Notes: generated from the letters alone by a model not told the origin. Shown: positions 18,718 through 28,211, counted from the first letter of the stretch. The stretch is 64,000 bases of DNA from Cellulomonas flavigena DSM 20109 (GCF_000092865.1 NC_014151.1:1984001-2048000), one strand, 5' to 3'. Numbers and translations: made by a program.

Positions 18718-20678
18718 CCCACTGGTCCGGGCGACGACGCCCGGACCCCGACCCCACCGGTCGTGTCCTGCGACCGGTGCGCGCACGAGAGAAGACTCCG
18801 TTGGCTCCTCCTCCCCGCCGCCGTGAACGGCCGGTCCGCACGCTCGTCACGCTCGCGGTGCTGACCGTCGCCCTGTTCGCGTCGATCTTCGCCGGCACCC
18901 GATGGGGCGACGCGTCGCTGACGCCGAACCTCGCGCTCGACCTCGAGGGCGGGACGCAGATCATCCTGCGCCCCGTGGCCGAAGCCGAGGGCAGGGTCAC
19001 CTCGGAGACGATCGACCAGGCCATCGCGGTGATCCGGCAGCGCGTCGACGCTTCGGGCGTCGCCGAGGCCGAGATCACCAGCCAGGGCGGCAACCGGATC
19101 GTGGTCGGCCTGCCCGGCCGGCCCAGCGAGGAGACGCTCGACCTCGTCCGCACGTCCGCGCAGATGGAGTTCCGCCCGGTGCTGGTGATGGGCGCCGCGA
19201 CGCCGACGACGCCCGCCGAGGACGAGCCCGCGGCCGAGGACGGTGCGCAGGACCCGGCGGTCGAGGACGGTGCCGAGGACGCAGCTGCCGCCGAGGACGC
19301 AGCTGCCGCCGAGGACGCCGCGGCCGAAGAGCCGCCGTCGGACGAGCCCGGCAAGGCGTCGCCGGACAGCCCGAGCGACGTCGCGTACTACGTGACGCCC
19401 GCTGTCCAGGCGGAGTTCGACGCGCTCGACTGCACCCTCCCGGAGAACCGCACGGGTGGCGTGCCCGGCGACCCGGAGAAGGCCGTGGTCGCGTGCGACC
19501 TCGAGGGCCTGTCCAAGTTCATCCTCGGCCCGGTCGAGATCCCCGGTTCCGAGATCGCGACGGCGACCTCCGGACTGGGCACCACGCAGACCGGCGCGTC
19601 GACGGGCCAGTGGGTCGTCAACCTGGAGTTCACGAGCAAGGGCACGCCGAGGTTCACCGAGGTCACAACGCGCCTCGCGACGTCGACCCCGCCGCTCAAC
19701 CAGTTCGCGGTGGTCCTCGACGCCCTCGTCATCTCGGCGCCGTCCGTCAACGAGGTGATCCCCAACGGACAGGCGCAGATCTCCGGCTCGTTCACGCGGG
19801 AGACCGCCGCGACGCTCGCCAACCAGCTGAACTTCGGCTCGCTGCCGATCAGCTTCGAGGAGCAGAGCGTCGAGCAGATCTCCGCGACCCTCGGCTCCGA
19901 GCAGCTCGAGAAGGGCCTCATCGCCGGTGTCTTCGGCCTGCTGCTCGTCGTCGTCTACTCGCTCTTCCAGTACCGCACGCTCGGTCTGGTGACCGTCGCG
20001 TCGCTGCTGGTCGCCGCTGTGGTGACCTACGGCATCATCGCGCTGCTGTCGTGGGTGCAGGGCTACCGGCTCTCGCTGCCCGGCGTCGCGGGCATCATCG
20101 TCGCGATCGGCATCACCGCCGACTCGTTCATCGTGTACTTCGAACGCATCCGCGACGAGCTGCGCGACGGCAGGACGCTGGGGGCTGCGATCGAGAAGGG
20201 CTGGGAGCGCGCCCGGCGCACGATCCTGGCGTCCGACGCGGTCAACTTCACCGCCGCCATCGTGCTGTACCTGCTGGCGGTCGGCGGCGTGCGCGGCTTC
20301 GCGTTCACGCTGGGTCTGACGACGCTCGTCGACCTGCTCGTGGTGTTCATGTTCACGCACCCGCTGATGGTCCTGCTCGGCCGGACGCGGTTCTTCGCGA
20401 ACGGCCACCCCGCCTCGGGCCTCGACCCGCGCCGTCTCGGTGTCGACGTGCCCCACTACGCAGGCCGCGGGCGCGTGCGCCAGCCCGAGACCCAGGGCGG
20501 CTCGAGCACGACGCGCCAGCCCGTCACCGTCGGCGCGCCCGGTGCCTCCGGGCAGACGATCGCCGAGCGCCGTGCCGCCGCACGGGCGGCCCAGGCCGCC
20601 GCCGCACCGCCGCACGACCCACCCACGACTGTCGACGACGCGCCCACCGACGGCCGTCCCGAGGGGAGCGACCGCTGA
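18714..20678 (+). CDS. secD: Protein translocase subunit SecD
   Basis: RND-fold membrane protein (up to 654 aa) that with SecF uses proton motive force to pull secreted proteins through SecYEG. TM1 is near residues 41-62. The periplasmic P1 domain begins with DLEGGTQIILRP, and TM2-6 are at the C-terminus with GIIVAIGITADSFIVYFERIRDE. Two starts are possible: GTG 18714, coupled to yajC by GTGA, or TTG 18801 (preceded by GAGAGAAG), which gives the more usual N-terminus. Residues about 160-215 are an acidic EDAAAA-type repeat inserted in P1. The C-terminus is long, Ala/Pro-rich and cytoplasmic. Confidence 0.94.
   Translation: MTHWSGRRRPDPDPTGRVLRPVRAREKTPLAPPPRRRERPVRTLVTLAVLTVALFASIFAGTRWGDASLTPNLALDLEGGTQIILRPVAEAEGRVTSETIDQAIAVIRQRVDASGVAEAEITSQGGNRIVVGLPGRPSEETLDLVRTSAQMEFRPVLVMGAATPTTPAEDEPAAEDGAQDPAVEDGAEDAAAAEDAAAAEDAAAEEPPSDEPGKASPDSPSDVAYYVTPAVQAEFDALDCTLPENRTGGVPGDPEKAVVACDLEGLSKFILGPVEIPGSEIATATSGLGTTQTGASTGQWVVNLEFTSKGTPRFTEVTTRLATSTPPLNQFAVVLDALVISAPSVNEVIPNGQAQISGSFTRETAATLANQLNFGSLPISFEEQSVEQISATLGSEQLEKGLIAGVFGLLLVVVYSLFQYRTLGLVTVASLLVAAVVTYGIIALLSWVQGYRLSLPGVAGIIVAIGITADSFIVYFERIRDELRDGRTLGAAIEKGWERARRTILASDAVNFTAAIVLYLLAVGGVRGFAFTLGLTTLVDLLVVFMFTHPLMVLLGRTRFFANGHPASGLDPRRLGVDVPHYAGRGRVRQPETQGGSSTTRQPVTVGAPGASGQTIAERRAAARAAQAAAAPPHDPPTTVDDAPTDGRPEGSDR
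19245..19335 (+). repeat. Short tandem repeat inside secD
   Basis: Near-identical copies of a 15-bp unit (GCCGAGGACGCAGCT and variants) encode EDAAAAEDAAAAEDAAAEE within the extracytoplasmic part of SecD. Such a repeat is prone to length change by slippage, in frame because the unit is a multiple of three. Confidence 0.75.
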
Positions 20679-21760
20679 TGGCCACCGGATTCGCCCAGTG
20701 GGGCAACGACCTCTACTCCGGTCGTCGCTCGTACGACATCGTCGGACGCCGACGCACCTGGTACGTCATCACGGCCGCGCTCGTGGCGATCTCGGGCGTG
20801 CTGCTCATCACGCCCGGGCTGAACCCCGGCATCGAGTTCCGCGGCGGCTCGGAGTTCGTCGTCTCGGGCGTCGAGACGAGCGACCAGCAGCTCGCTACCG
20901 ACACGGTCCTGGCGGTCGCGCCGCAGGAGGTGCCGCGCGTCACCACCGTCGGCGGCTCGTCGCTGCGGATCCAGACCGCCGAGCTCACCAGCGACGAGGT
21001 CACGGAGGTCACGAACGGCCTCATCGCCGCCTTCGACGTCAGCGAGGACCAGGTCACGAGCACGTTCATCGGCCCGACCTGGGGCCGGGACGTCTCGCAG
21101 AAGGCCGTGACCGGCCTCGTCGTCTTCCTGCTGTTCGTCTCGCTCGTCATGACGGTCTACTTCCGCAACTGGCGGATGGCGGCCGCCGCGATGCTCGCGC
21201 TGTTCCACGACCTGATCCTCACGGTCGGCATCTACGCCGCGGTCGGGTGGGAGGTCACGCCCGCGACGGTCATCGGGTTCCTCACGATCCTGGGGTACTC
21301 GATCTACGACACCGTCGTCGTCTTCGACAAGGTGCGCGAGAACACCGTGGACACCCTGGACCAGACGCGCTTCACGTACGCGGAGAAGGCGAACCTCGCG
21401 GTCAACCAGACGCTCGTGCGGTCGATCAACACGTCGGTCGTGGCGTTGCTGCCCGTGGCCTCGATCCTCGTGATCGGTGCGTTCATCCTCGGTGCCGGGA
21501 CGCTGCGCGACATCGCGCTCGCGCTCTTCGTCGGCATGTTCGTCGGCACGTTCTCCTCGATCTTCCTCGCGACGCCGCTCGAGGTGACGCTCCGGGAGCG
21601 CGAGGCGCGCGTGAAGGCGCACACCACCAAGGTGCTCGCTGCTCGCACGGGGACGGTCGTCGACGGCGAGCCGGTCGCGGCCGCGCCGCGCGCGGTCGCC
21701 GCGCTGCGCCCCGGTAGCCACCAGGGCACGGCCGCCCAGCCCAAGCGCAAGGGCCGGTGA
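20678..21760 (+). CDS. secF: Protein translocase subunit SecF
   Basis: SecD partner (360 aa) with six transmembrane helices: TM1 in TWYVITAALVAISGVLLI, then NPGIEFRGGSEF, and C-terminal helices with the conserved ATVIGFLTILGYSIYDTVVVFDKVREN. The ATG overlaps the secD stop (TGATG). An N-terminal soluble stretch of about 25 residues precedes TM1. The C-terminal 50 residues are basic. Confidence 0.96.
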   Translation: MATGFAQWGNDLYSGRRSYDIVGRRRTWYVITAALVAISGVLLITPGLNPGIEFRGGSEFVVSGVETSDQQLATDTVLAVAPQEVPRVTTVGGSSLRIQTAELTSDEVTEVTNGLIAAFDVSEDQVTSTFIGPTWGRDVSQKAVTGLVVFLLFVSLVMTVYFRNWRMAAAAMLALFHDLILTVGIYAAVGWEVTPATVIGFLTILGYSIYDTVVVFDKVRENTVDTLDQTRFTYAEKANLAVNQTLVRSINTSVVALLPVASILVIGAFILGAGTLRDIALALFVGMFVGTFSSIFLATPLEVTLREREARVKAHTTKVLAARTGTVVDGEPVAAAPRAVAALRPGSHQGTAAQPKRKGR

Positions 21761-22335
21761 ACGGGCTCGTGGACGGGCCGGGCGTCACGCCCGGCCCGTC
21801 GTCCGACCGCGACGAGCTCGCCGCCCTGGTCGACGGCCTGCTGCGCACGGTGCCGGACTTCCCCGAGCCGGGTGTCCAGTTCCGCGACATCATGCCGCTG
21901 CTCGCCGACGCCGACGCGTTCGCGCGCGTCGTGGCGGCGTTCGCGGACCACGCCCACGGACCGGTCGACCTCGTGGCGGGCATGGAGGCGCGTGGCTTCC
22001 TGCTGGCGAGCCCGGTGGCCACGGCCCTCGGCGCCGGCGTGGTGCCGGTGCGCAAGGCCGGCAAGCTTCCCGGCCCGGTGGTGTCCCAGTCGTATGCGCT
22101 CGAGTACGGCTCGGCCGCCGTCGAGGTGCAGCCGTTCACGATCCCCGACGGTGCCCGCGTGCTCGTCATCGACGACGTGCTGGCGACCGGGGGGACGGCG
22201 GCGGCGACCGTGGAGCTCCTGGAGTCGTGCGGCGCCACGGTCGTCGGACTGAGCTTCCTCGTGGAGCTCCAGGCGCTCGGGGGGCGGGCGCTGCTGCCTG
22301 GCCGGCACGTCGACACGCTGCTCACGCTGCCCTGA
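21757..22335 (+). CDS. apt: Adenine phosphoribosyltransferase
   Basis: Purine salvage: adenine plus PRPP to AMP. The PRPP loop VLVIDDVLATGGT, DFPEPGVQFRDIMPLL and the GMEARGFLLASPVA segment are the family hallmarks. Product 192 aa, GTG start overlapping secF by GTGA. The first 18 residues are a Gly/Pro extension. Between secF and the (p)ppGpp synthetase, as in many actinobacteria. Confidence 0.94.
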   Translation: MNGLVDGPGVTPGPSSDRDELAALVDGLLRTVPDFPEPGVQFRDIMPLLADADAFARVVAAFADHAHGPVDLVAGMEARGFLLASPVATALGAGVVPVRKAGKLPGPVVSQSYALEYGSAAVEVQPFTIPDGARVLVIDDVLATGGTAAATVELLESCGATVVGLSFLVELQALGGRALLPGRHVDTLLTLP

Positions 22336-22406
22336 CCAGCGGACGTCCTGGGCGTGCGCGCCTCGCCGGAGGCCACCGCGATGTCGGTCGCGCCGTGGTG
22401 CGGACG

Positions 22407-22412
22407 TAGACT
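22407..22412 (+). promoter_or_regulatory. -10 element upstream of rel
   Basis: TAGACT 31 bp upstream of the rel ATG, in the 107-bp gap after apt. No good -35. It would give a short leader containing the ribosome-binding site GGGAGGGGG. Confidence 0.45.
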
Positions 22413-22442
22413 CGTCCGTACCACGGGAGGGGGTGCGGGACG

Positions 22443-24830
22443 ATGACCGAGAAGCTCGAGTCCGGAACGGACACGTCGGCGACCGTCGTGCCCGTACCTG
22501 CGGCCGCCGAGGTCGCGACGCCCGGCACGGGTGTCGCCGCCTCGTCCGAGCCCGAGGCGTCCACCGCGGCGACGAGCCGCGTGCGTGCCCGCCTCGCACG
22601 GCTGTCGGGACGCTCGGCGCCCGCGTACCCGGCCCTCGAGCCGGTGCTGCAGGCTGTGCGGACCAACCACCCCAAGGCCGACCTGTCGGTGATCGAGCAG
22701 GCCTACGTCGTCGCGGAGAAGGCGCACCGCGGCCAGCTCCGCAAGAGCGGCGACCCGTACATCACGCACCCCGTGGCCGTCGCCACGATCCTCGCCGAGC
22801 TCGGCATGACGCCCTCCACGCTCGTCGCGGCCCTCCTGCACGACACGGTCGAGGACACCGACTACTCGCTCGATCAGCTCCGTCGCGACTTCGGGCCCGA
22901 GGTCGCCATGCTCGTCGACGGCGTGACCAAGCTCGACAAGGTCGCCTACGGCGACGCCGCCCAGTCCGAGACCGTCCGCAAGATGGTCGTCGCGATGTCC
23001 CGCGACATCCGGGTGCTCGTCATCAAGCTGACCGACCGGTTGCACAACGCCCGGACCTGGAAGTTCGTCTCGCAGGCGTCGGCCGAGCGCAAGGCGCGCG
23101 AGACCCTCGAGATCTACGCCCCGCTCGCGCACCGCCTCGGCATGAACACGATCAAGTGGGAGCTCGAGGACCTCTCGTTCGCGACGCTCTACCCGAAGGT
23201 CTACGACGAGATCGTGCACCTCGTCGCCGAGCGGGCGCCCGCGCGCGAGGAGTACCTCGCCACGGTGCGCGAGCAGGTCGGGGCGGACCTGCGTACCGCG
23301 AAGATCAAGGCGTCGGTCACGGGCCGGCCCAAGCACTACTACTCGATCTACCAGAAGATGATCGTCCGGGGCCGCGACTTCACGGACATCTACGACCTGG
23401 TGGGCGTGCGCGTCCTGGTCGACACGGTTCGTGACTGCTACGCGGCGCTCGGCGCTCTGCACGCGCGGTGGAACCCGGTCCCCGGCCGGTTCAAGGACTA
23501 CATCGCGATGCCCAAGTTCAACCTCTACCAGTCGCTGCACACCACGGTCATCGGTCCCGGCGGCAAGCCGGTCGAGATCCAGATCCGCACGCACGACATG
23601 CACCGGCGTGCGGAGTACGGCGTCGCGGCGCACTGGAAGTACAAGGAGTCGGCCAAGGGCAACGGCCCGCAGGACGCCGCCGGGAACGACATGACGTGGC
23701 TGCGTCAGCTCGTCGACTGGCAGCGCGAGACGGCCGACCCCGCGGAGTTCCTCGACCTGCTGCGCGACGAGATCGCCGGCGCCGAGGTCTACGTGTTCAC
23801 GCCCAAGGGCGACGTGCAGGCGCTGCCCGCCGGGTCCACCCCGGTGGACTTCGCGTACGCGGTGCACACCGAGGTGGGCCACCGCACGATGGGCGCACGC
23901 GTCAACGGGCGCCTCGTGCCGCTGGACTCCACGCTCGAGAACGGCGACGTCGTCGAGGTCTTCACGTCGAAGTCCGAGACTGCCGGCCCGAGCCGTGACT
24001 GGCTGGCGTTCGTCAAGAGCCCTCGCGCGCGCAACAAGATCCGGCAGTGGTTCACCAAGGAGCGGCGCGAGGAGGCGATCGAGCACGGCAAGGACGCCAT
24101 CGCCAAGGCGATGCGCAAGCAGAACCTGCCGATCCAGCGGCTGATGTCGCACGAGGCCCTGATGGCGCTCGCGCACGAGATGCGTTTCGCGGACGTGTCC
24201 GCCCTGTACGCGGCGGTGGGCGAGGGGCAGGTGTCGGCGGCGAACGTCGTCCAGCGGCTCGTGCACTCGCTGGGCGGCGAGCCGGCCCAGGAGGAGGACC
24301 TCGCCGAGACCACGCGTCCCGGGGCCAGCTCGCGACGTGTGCGCACGGGCGACCCGGGCGTGGTGGTCAAGGGCGTCGACGACGTGTGGGTCAAGCTCGC
24401 GAAGTGCTGCACGCCCGTACCGGGCGACGACATCGTGGGTTTCGTGACGCGCGGCGCGGGAGTCTCCGTCCACCGTGCCGACTGCCTCAACGTCGATGGC
24501 CTGCGACGCCAGCCCGAGCGCATCGTCGACGTCGAGTGGACGCACACCAGCTCGCAGCTGTTCCTCGTGCAGGTGCAGGTCGAGGCGGTCGACCGCAGTC
24601 GCCTGCTGTCGGACGTCACGCGGGTCCTGTCGGACCACCACGTGAACATCCTGTCGGCATCGGTCTCCACGTCACGCGACCGGGTGGCGCTGTCGCGGTT
24701 CGTCTTCGAGATGGCCGAGCCGTCGCACCTCGCGTCGGTGCTCAGTGCCGTGCGCAAGGTCGAGGGCGTCTTCGACGTGTACCGCATCACCGGCTCGCGC
24801 GGCACCGAGGAGCCCGCGGTCCGCGCCTGA
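22443..24830 (+). CDS. rel: Bifunctional (p)ppGpp synthetase/hydrolase
   Basis: RSH protein (795 aa) of the stringent response. In order: HD hydrolase domain ([41 protein letters not shown]), synthetase domain ([45 protein letters not shown]), TGS domain ([26 protein letters not shown]), zinc-finger region ([21 protein letters not shown]) and C-terminal ACT domain. RGRD in the synthetase loop resembles the basic RxKD motif of bifunctional enzymes rather than the acidic motif of RelA. An N-terminal disordered extension of about 60 residues is present. Confidence 0.96.
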   Translation: MTEKLESGTDTSATVVPVPAAAEVATPGTGVAASSEPEASTAATSRVRARLARLSGRSAPAYPALEPVLQAVRTNHPKADLSVIEQAYVVAEKAHRGQLRKSGDPYITHPVAVATILAELGMTPSTLVAALLHDTVEDTDYSLDQLRRDFGPEVAMLVDGVTKLDKVAYGDAAQSETVRKMVVAMSRDIRVLVIKLTDRLHNARTWKFVSQASAERKARETLEIYAPLAHRLGMNTIKWELEDLSFATLYPKVYDEIVHLVAERAPAREEYLATVREQVGADLRTAKIKASVTGRPKHYYSIYQKMIVRGRDFTDIYDLVGVRVLVDTVRDCYAALGALHARWNPVPGRFKDYIAMPKFNLYQSLHTTVIGPGGKPVEIQIRTHDMHRRAEYGVAAHWKYKESAKGNGPQDAAGNDMTWLRQLVDWQRETADPAEFLDLLRDEIAGAEVYVFTPKGDVQALPAGSTPVDFAYAVHTEVGHRTMGARVNGRLVPLDSTLENGDVVEVFTSKSETAGPSRDWLAFVKSPRARNKIRQWFTKERREEAIEHGKDAIAKAMRKQNLPIQRLMSHEALMALAHEMRFADVSALYAAVGEGQVSAANVVQRLVHSLGGEPAQEEDLAETTRPGASSRRVRTGDPGVVVKGVDDVWVKLAKCCTPVPGDDIVGFVTRGAGVSVHRADCLNVDGLRRQPERIVDVEWTHTSSQLFLVQVQVEAVDRSRLLSDVTRVLSDHHVNILSASVSTSRDRVALSRFVFEMAEPSHLASVLSAVRKVEGVFDVYRITGSRGTEEPAVRA

Positions 24831-24881
24831 CGCCCTGCGCGACCTTCCGCACGTCGCGTCGGCGGCTGTCGGGTGCCGTGC

Positions 24882-25550
24882 TCACCCGGACACGTCGCCG
24901 TGCTCGCCGGTCGTTCCCGGGAGTCCGACCTGTCCCAGGGCGACGCGGGCGGCGCGCAGCCCGCGGCCGCCGCTGTGCGACTCGAGCCGCCGCAGCGCCA
25001 CCGTGGGGTCCAGGCCGCACGGCAGCAGCGACCGCAGCACGCGGACCGCCGTGGCTGTCGGCACCCAGCGCGCGACGTCCACGGCGGTGGCCGTGACCGT
25101 GGTGACGAGGACACCGCCGTGCGTCTCCAGGTCATCGTCGGCGAGCTCGGCCTCGGCCGTGGTGCGGTCCGGGTGCGGGGCCGGGCGACGTGCGCCCGAG
25201 CGCACGAGGACCGTCACCCGAGCCGGTGGCGGGCCACCTGCGTGGACCCAGGCGGCTGCCAGGCGTCCGACGGCGCCGCGTCGCGGGACGAGCGCCGCGA
25301 AGGCGGCGGCCCGTACCGCGGCGTCCTCCGGCACGCCGGCAACGCGTGCCGTGTCGCGCCACAGCGGCACCAGTGCGCCGTCGAGGTGCAGACCCGTCCA
25401 CGTCCACGGCGGGACCTCGTCACGACGGACGACCGGACCAGGTGCTGCGGCGGGAGGCGGGCGCAGGCGACGCAGCGCCACAGGCACGGTCGCCGGAGCG
25501 TCGGCGGTGCGCGCGGCGGCGGGGGTTCGAGCAGGGTCGCAGACGGTCAC
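24882..25550 (-). CDS. AbiEi/DUF559-like N-terminal protein, no nuclease domain
   Basis: A 222-residue leftward protein that I recognise only in part. GVLVTTVTATAVDVARW and the preceding GLHLDGALVPLWRD, FAALVPRRGAVGRLAAAWVHAG and ARVTVLV resemble the middle of actinobacterial AbiEi-antitoxin-like/DUF559 proteins, in which a VTT-x-RTALDLAR segment precedes a Vsr-like nuclease. That nuclease part is missing: the protein ends 55 residues after VTT. The N-terminal winged helix is also unclear. The start (GTG 25550) is uncertain. It is convergent with rel and follows the DUF349 gene after a hairpin. Function unknown. Confidence 0.55.
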   Translation of the reverse strand: MTVCDPARTPAAARTADAPATVPVALRRLRPPPAAAPGPVVRRDEVPPWTWTGLHLDGALVPLWRDTARVAGVPEDAAVRAAAFAALVPRRGAVGRLAAAWVHAGGPPPARVTVLVRSGARRPAPHPDRTTAEAELADDDLETHGGVLVTTVTATAVDVARWVPTATAVRVLRSLLPCGLDPTVALRRLESHSGGRGLRAARVALGQVGLPGTTGEHGDVSG

Positions 25551-25556
25551 GAACGT

Positions 25557-25604
25557 CAGGATGCCCGCCCGCAGCCCCTGATCGGTGCGTGGACGGGCAT
25601 CCTG
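25557..25604 (-). terminator. Hairpin after DUF349 gene
   Basis: Perfect 11-bp inverted repeat CAGGATGCCCG / CGGGCATCCTG around a 26-nt loop, 14 bp beyond the stop of the leftward DUF349 gene. Probably its terminator. No U-tract. Confidence 0.55.
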
Positions 25605-25617
25605 TGGACGACGGACC

Positions 25618-27327
25618 TCAGCCGCGCGCGTCCTGCGCGGCGCGCTGGACCTGCTCGAGCCACGCGCGCCGGGCGTCGAGCGCAGCCTGCGCCTCGGCGA
25701 CCCTGCGCTTGTCGCCCTTGGCCTGGGCGGCGGCCAGATCGGCCTCGAGACCCGCGATCGCCTGCTCGAGCTGAGCGGCCGCGCCCTCGGCGCGTGCTCG
25801 CGTCTCGGGGTTCGTGCGACGCCACTGCGCGGAGTCGGCCTCGCGCACGGCGCTCTCGACCGCCCGCATGCGGGCCTCGACACGCTGGACGTCGGCGCGC
25901 GGGACCTTGCCCGCGGCGTCCCAGCGGTCCTGGATCGAGCGCAGCGCCGCCTTCGCGGCACCGAGGTCGGTGATCGGCAGCAGGGCCTCCGCCTCGACGA
26001 GCAGCGCCTCCTTGACGACGAGGTTCGCGCGGAACTCCTCGTCGATCGCCTGGTTCGCGGCGTCGCGTGCCGCGAAGAACGTGTCCTGCGCCGTCCGGAA
26101 CCGCGCCCAGAGCGCGTCGTCGACCTGGCGGTTCGCGCGGCCGGCCGCCTTCCAGCGGGTCATGAGGTCACGGAACGCCGCAGAGGTGCCACCCCAGTCG
26201 GTGCTCGAGGCGAGGCGCTCGGCCTCCGCGACGAGCTGCTCCTTGACGGCCTTCGCCTCGGAGTTGCGTGCCTCGAGCTCGGCGAAGAAGTGCCGCCGCT
26301 CACGGTCGAAGGTGGTGCGCGCGTGGCTGAACCGCTTCCAGAGCGACTCCTCGGTGGGTCGGTCGATGCGCGGCCCGGAGCGCTGGGCGTCCTTCCACTG
26401 GTCCAGCAGCCCGCGGAGCTGCTCACCCGCGGGCCGCCACTGGATGCGGGACGGGTCGGTCGAGGCGATCCTCTCCGCCTGCTCGACGATCGCGGTGCGG
26501 GCGGCGACGGCGGCCTCACGGGCCGCCGCGCGCTCGGCCTCCGCCTGCGCACGACGCTCTCCCGCACGGGCGCGCAGGCCCTCGAGGCGGGCGCGGAGCC
26601 CGTCGAGGTCGCCGACGGCGGCCGGCTCGGCGAGCTCCTCGGAGAGGCGCGTGAGGGTCTGGTCGATCTCCTTGACGGACAGGTCCGTCGCGGAGAGCCG
26701 GGCCTCGAAGAGCGCGACCTTCGCCTGCAGGTCCAGGAACCGGCGCACGTAGAGCGCGAGCGCCTCCGGGGCGCTCGCACCGGGGAACTGCCCGACCGCA
26801 CGCTCGCCGGCGGCCTCGACGACGTGCACCGTGCCGTCCTCGTCGACGCGTCCGAAGGTCGCGGCGTGCTGGGCTGCGGCCTCCTCGTCGGGCGTGGGCA
26901 CCGGGGTGACGGGCACGACGGGAGCGGCAGCGGCGGGCCGACCCGGGCGGGGGTGCGGACGCACCGACGCCGGTGAGGGACGGGGCCCGGGCCGGTCCGG
27001 GCGGGCGGGTGCCGGTGTGCCGTCCGTGGTCTCGTCGGCGGGTGTGCCGTCGGCGGTCGCGTCTGCGGTGGTCGCGTCGTCGGCGGTCGCGTCTGCGGTG
27101 GCCGCGTCGGCTTCCGGGGCGGCCTCGGCGGTCGCGTCGGTTGCCGGGGCGGCCTCGGCGGTCGCGTCGGTTGCCGGGGCGGCCTCGGTCTCCGGCGTCG
27201 GGAGCGCCTCCGGCGTCGCGTCGGGCGCGTCGGCGACGGCCTCTGCGACGGTGTCCCCGGCGTCGCCCGCGAGGGGGGGAGCCTGCTCGGCGTCGTCCGT
27301 GGACGACGTCGTCGGGTGCTCGGTCAC
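25618..27327 (-). CDS. DUF349 domain-containing protein
   Basis: A 569-residue cytosolic protein. The C-terminal 400 residues consist of repeated helical DUF349 modules (for example WRPAGEQLRGLLDQWKDAQR, FRDLMTRWKAAGR, LRSIQDRWDAAGKVPR with W-x-x-x-G/QR ends) and a terminal coiled coil. The N-terminal 150 residues are a low-complexity Ala/Thr/Glu/Pro region with internal repeats. Function is not established for actinobacteria. The GTG start overlaps the cyclophilin stop by GTGA, so the two are co-translated. Confidence 0.85.
   Translation of the reverse strand: MTEHPTTSSTDDAEQAPPLAGDAGDTVAEAVADAPDATPEALPTPETEAAPATDATAEAAPATDATAEAAPEADAATADATADDATTADATADGTPADETTDGTPAPARPDRPGPRPSPASVRPHPRPGRPAAAAPVVPVTPVPTPDEEAAAQHAATFGRVDEDGTVHVVEAAGERAVGQFPGASAPEALALYVRRFLDLQAKVALFEARLSATDLSVKEIDQTLTRLSEELAEPAAVGDLDGLRARLEGLRARAGERRAQAEAERAAAREAAVAARTAIVEQAERIASTDPSRIQWRPAGEQLRGLLDQWKDAQRSGPRIDRPTEESLWKRFSHARTTFDRERRHFFAELEARNSEAKAVKEQLVAEAERLASSTDWGGTSAAFRDLMTRWKAAGRANRQVDDALWARFRTAQDTFFAARDAANQAIDEEFRANLVVKEALLVEAEALLPITDLGAAKAALRSIQDRWDAAGKVPRADVQRVEARMRAVESAVREADSAQWRRTNPETRARAEGAAAQLEQAIAGLEADLAAAQAKGDKRRVAEAQAALDARRAWLEQVQRAAQDARG
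27035..27190 (-). repeat. Tandem repeats in DUF349 N-terminus
   Basis: Two almost perfect 30-bp copies (encoding ATDATAEAAP twice), preceded by degenerate TADATAD units, lie in the disordered N-terminal region. A likely site of in-frame length variation. Confidence 0.75.
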
Positions 27328-28103
27328 TGGATCTCCACTCCCTCGATGGTGACGTCGGTGACCGGACGTTCGCTGCCGTCCCGGGTCCCCGCGTCAGCGA
27401 TGGCCTGCACGACGTCCAGACCGGACGTCATGCGGCCGAACACGGTGTAACCACCCGCCGCGTCGGACGGGATCTGCGAGTCCTCGTAGACGAGGAAGAA
27501 CTGGGAGCCCATCGACTCGCCGTCGCCGCCGATGCGGGCCATCGCGATGGTCCCCGCGGGGTAGACGTCGTCGGCCGGGGCGTTCTCGATCGGGCCCCAC
27601 GAGTACCCGGGGTCGCCCATGCCGCTGGCCGTCGGGTCGCCGCACTGGAGCACGTGGATGCCGCCGGTGACGAGCCGGTGGCAGATCGTGCCGGTGAAGT
27701 ACCCCTCGCGTGCGAGCGTCACGAAGTTCGCCACCGCCTGCGGAGCGGCGGAGCCGTCGAGCTCGACCTCGATGTCACCGGCGGACGTGCTGATCGTCCC
27801 GGTCCACGTGCGGTCCTCGGCGAGCGAGGGCTCGGGAACGACACCGCCGTTGCCGGTGCGGGGCGGGAACGTGGCCGCGGGCGTCGCCGCCGGGGCGCCG
27901 TCGGTCGGGGAGGCGGTCGGCCCGTCGGCGTCGCGCGTGAGGTTGACGACGGCGACGACGCTCACGCCCAGCGCGAGCACGGCCACGACGCCGAGCGCGA
28001 TGACCCGCGTGCGCCGCTGGCGTGCGCGCTGCGCCTGGAGCTGGCGCGCGTGATGCTTCTCGTACCGACGGCGCTCGTACTCGCGCTCGCGCTTCGAAGA
28101 CAC
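27324..28103 (-). CDS. Membrane-anchored cyclophilin-type peptidyl-prolyl isomerase
   Basis: A 259-residue PPIase. A very basic N-terminus (1-32) is followed by one transmembrane helix (about 33-54), a Pro/Thr linker, then the cyclophilin domain with ICHRLV (catalytic Arg region), GGDGESMGSQFFLVYED and YTVFGRMTSGLDVVQAI. GIHVLQCGDPTASGMGDPGYSWG replaces the commoner FMVQGGDPTG and carries a cysteine. It probably folds exported proteins outside the membrane. GTG start with GAGGAGAG upstream. Same neighbourhood as mycobacterial ppiB (next to rel and the glyoxalase-like gene). Confidence 0.88.
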   Translation of the reverse strand: MSSKREREYERRRYEKHHARQLQAQRARQRRTRVIALGVVAVLALGVSVVAVVNLTRDADGPTASPTDGAPAATPAATFPPRTGNGGVVPEPSLAEDRTWTGTISTSAGDIEVELDGSAAPQAVANFVTLAREGYFTGTICHRLVTGGIHVLQCGDPTASGMGDPGYSWGPIENAPADDVYPAGTIAMARIGGDGESMGSQFFLVYEDSQIPSDAAGGYTVFGRMTSGLDVVQAIADAGTRDGSERPVTDVTIEGVEIQ

Positions 28104-28154
28104 CGCTCTCCTCGTCTCGTCGTGCCGGTGGTGTGCGGCACCGGCTCCGCCTGA

Positions 28155-28193
28155 GCACCTGCCGCGCCCGGTCTGCGGGGCGCGGGCAGGTGC
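28155..28193 (-). other. Stem-loop in leader of cyclophilin mRNA
   Basis: Long hairpin: GCACCTGCC-GCGCC pairs with GGCGC-(G)-GGCAGGTGC, single bulge. A leftward -10 TAGACT lies at 28211-28206, so the hairpin would stand at the very 5' end of a roughly 95-nt leader. It could stabilise the mRNA or insulate the divergent promoters. Confidence 0.5.
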
Positions 28194-28205
28194 CGAACCT
28201 CCGAC

Positions 28206-28211
28206 AGTCTA
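28206..28211 (-). promoter_or_regulatory. -10 element of cyclophilin-DUF349 operon
   Basis: TAGACT read leftward, 103 bp upstream of the cyclophilin GTG. No clear -35. Confidence 0.45.

Noticed and set aside
27035..27190. Repeats as a CRISPR array
   Set aside because: Units are directly adjacent, without unique spacers, and encode a low-complexity protein segment.
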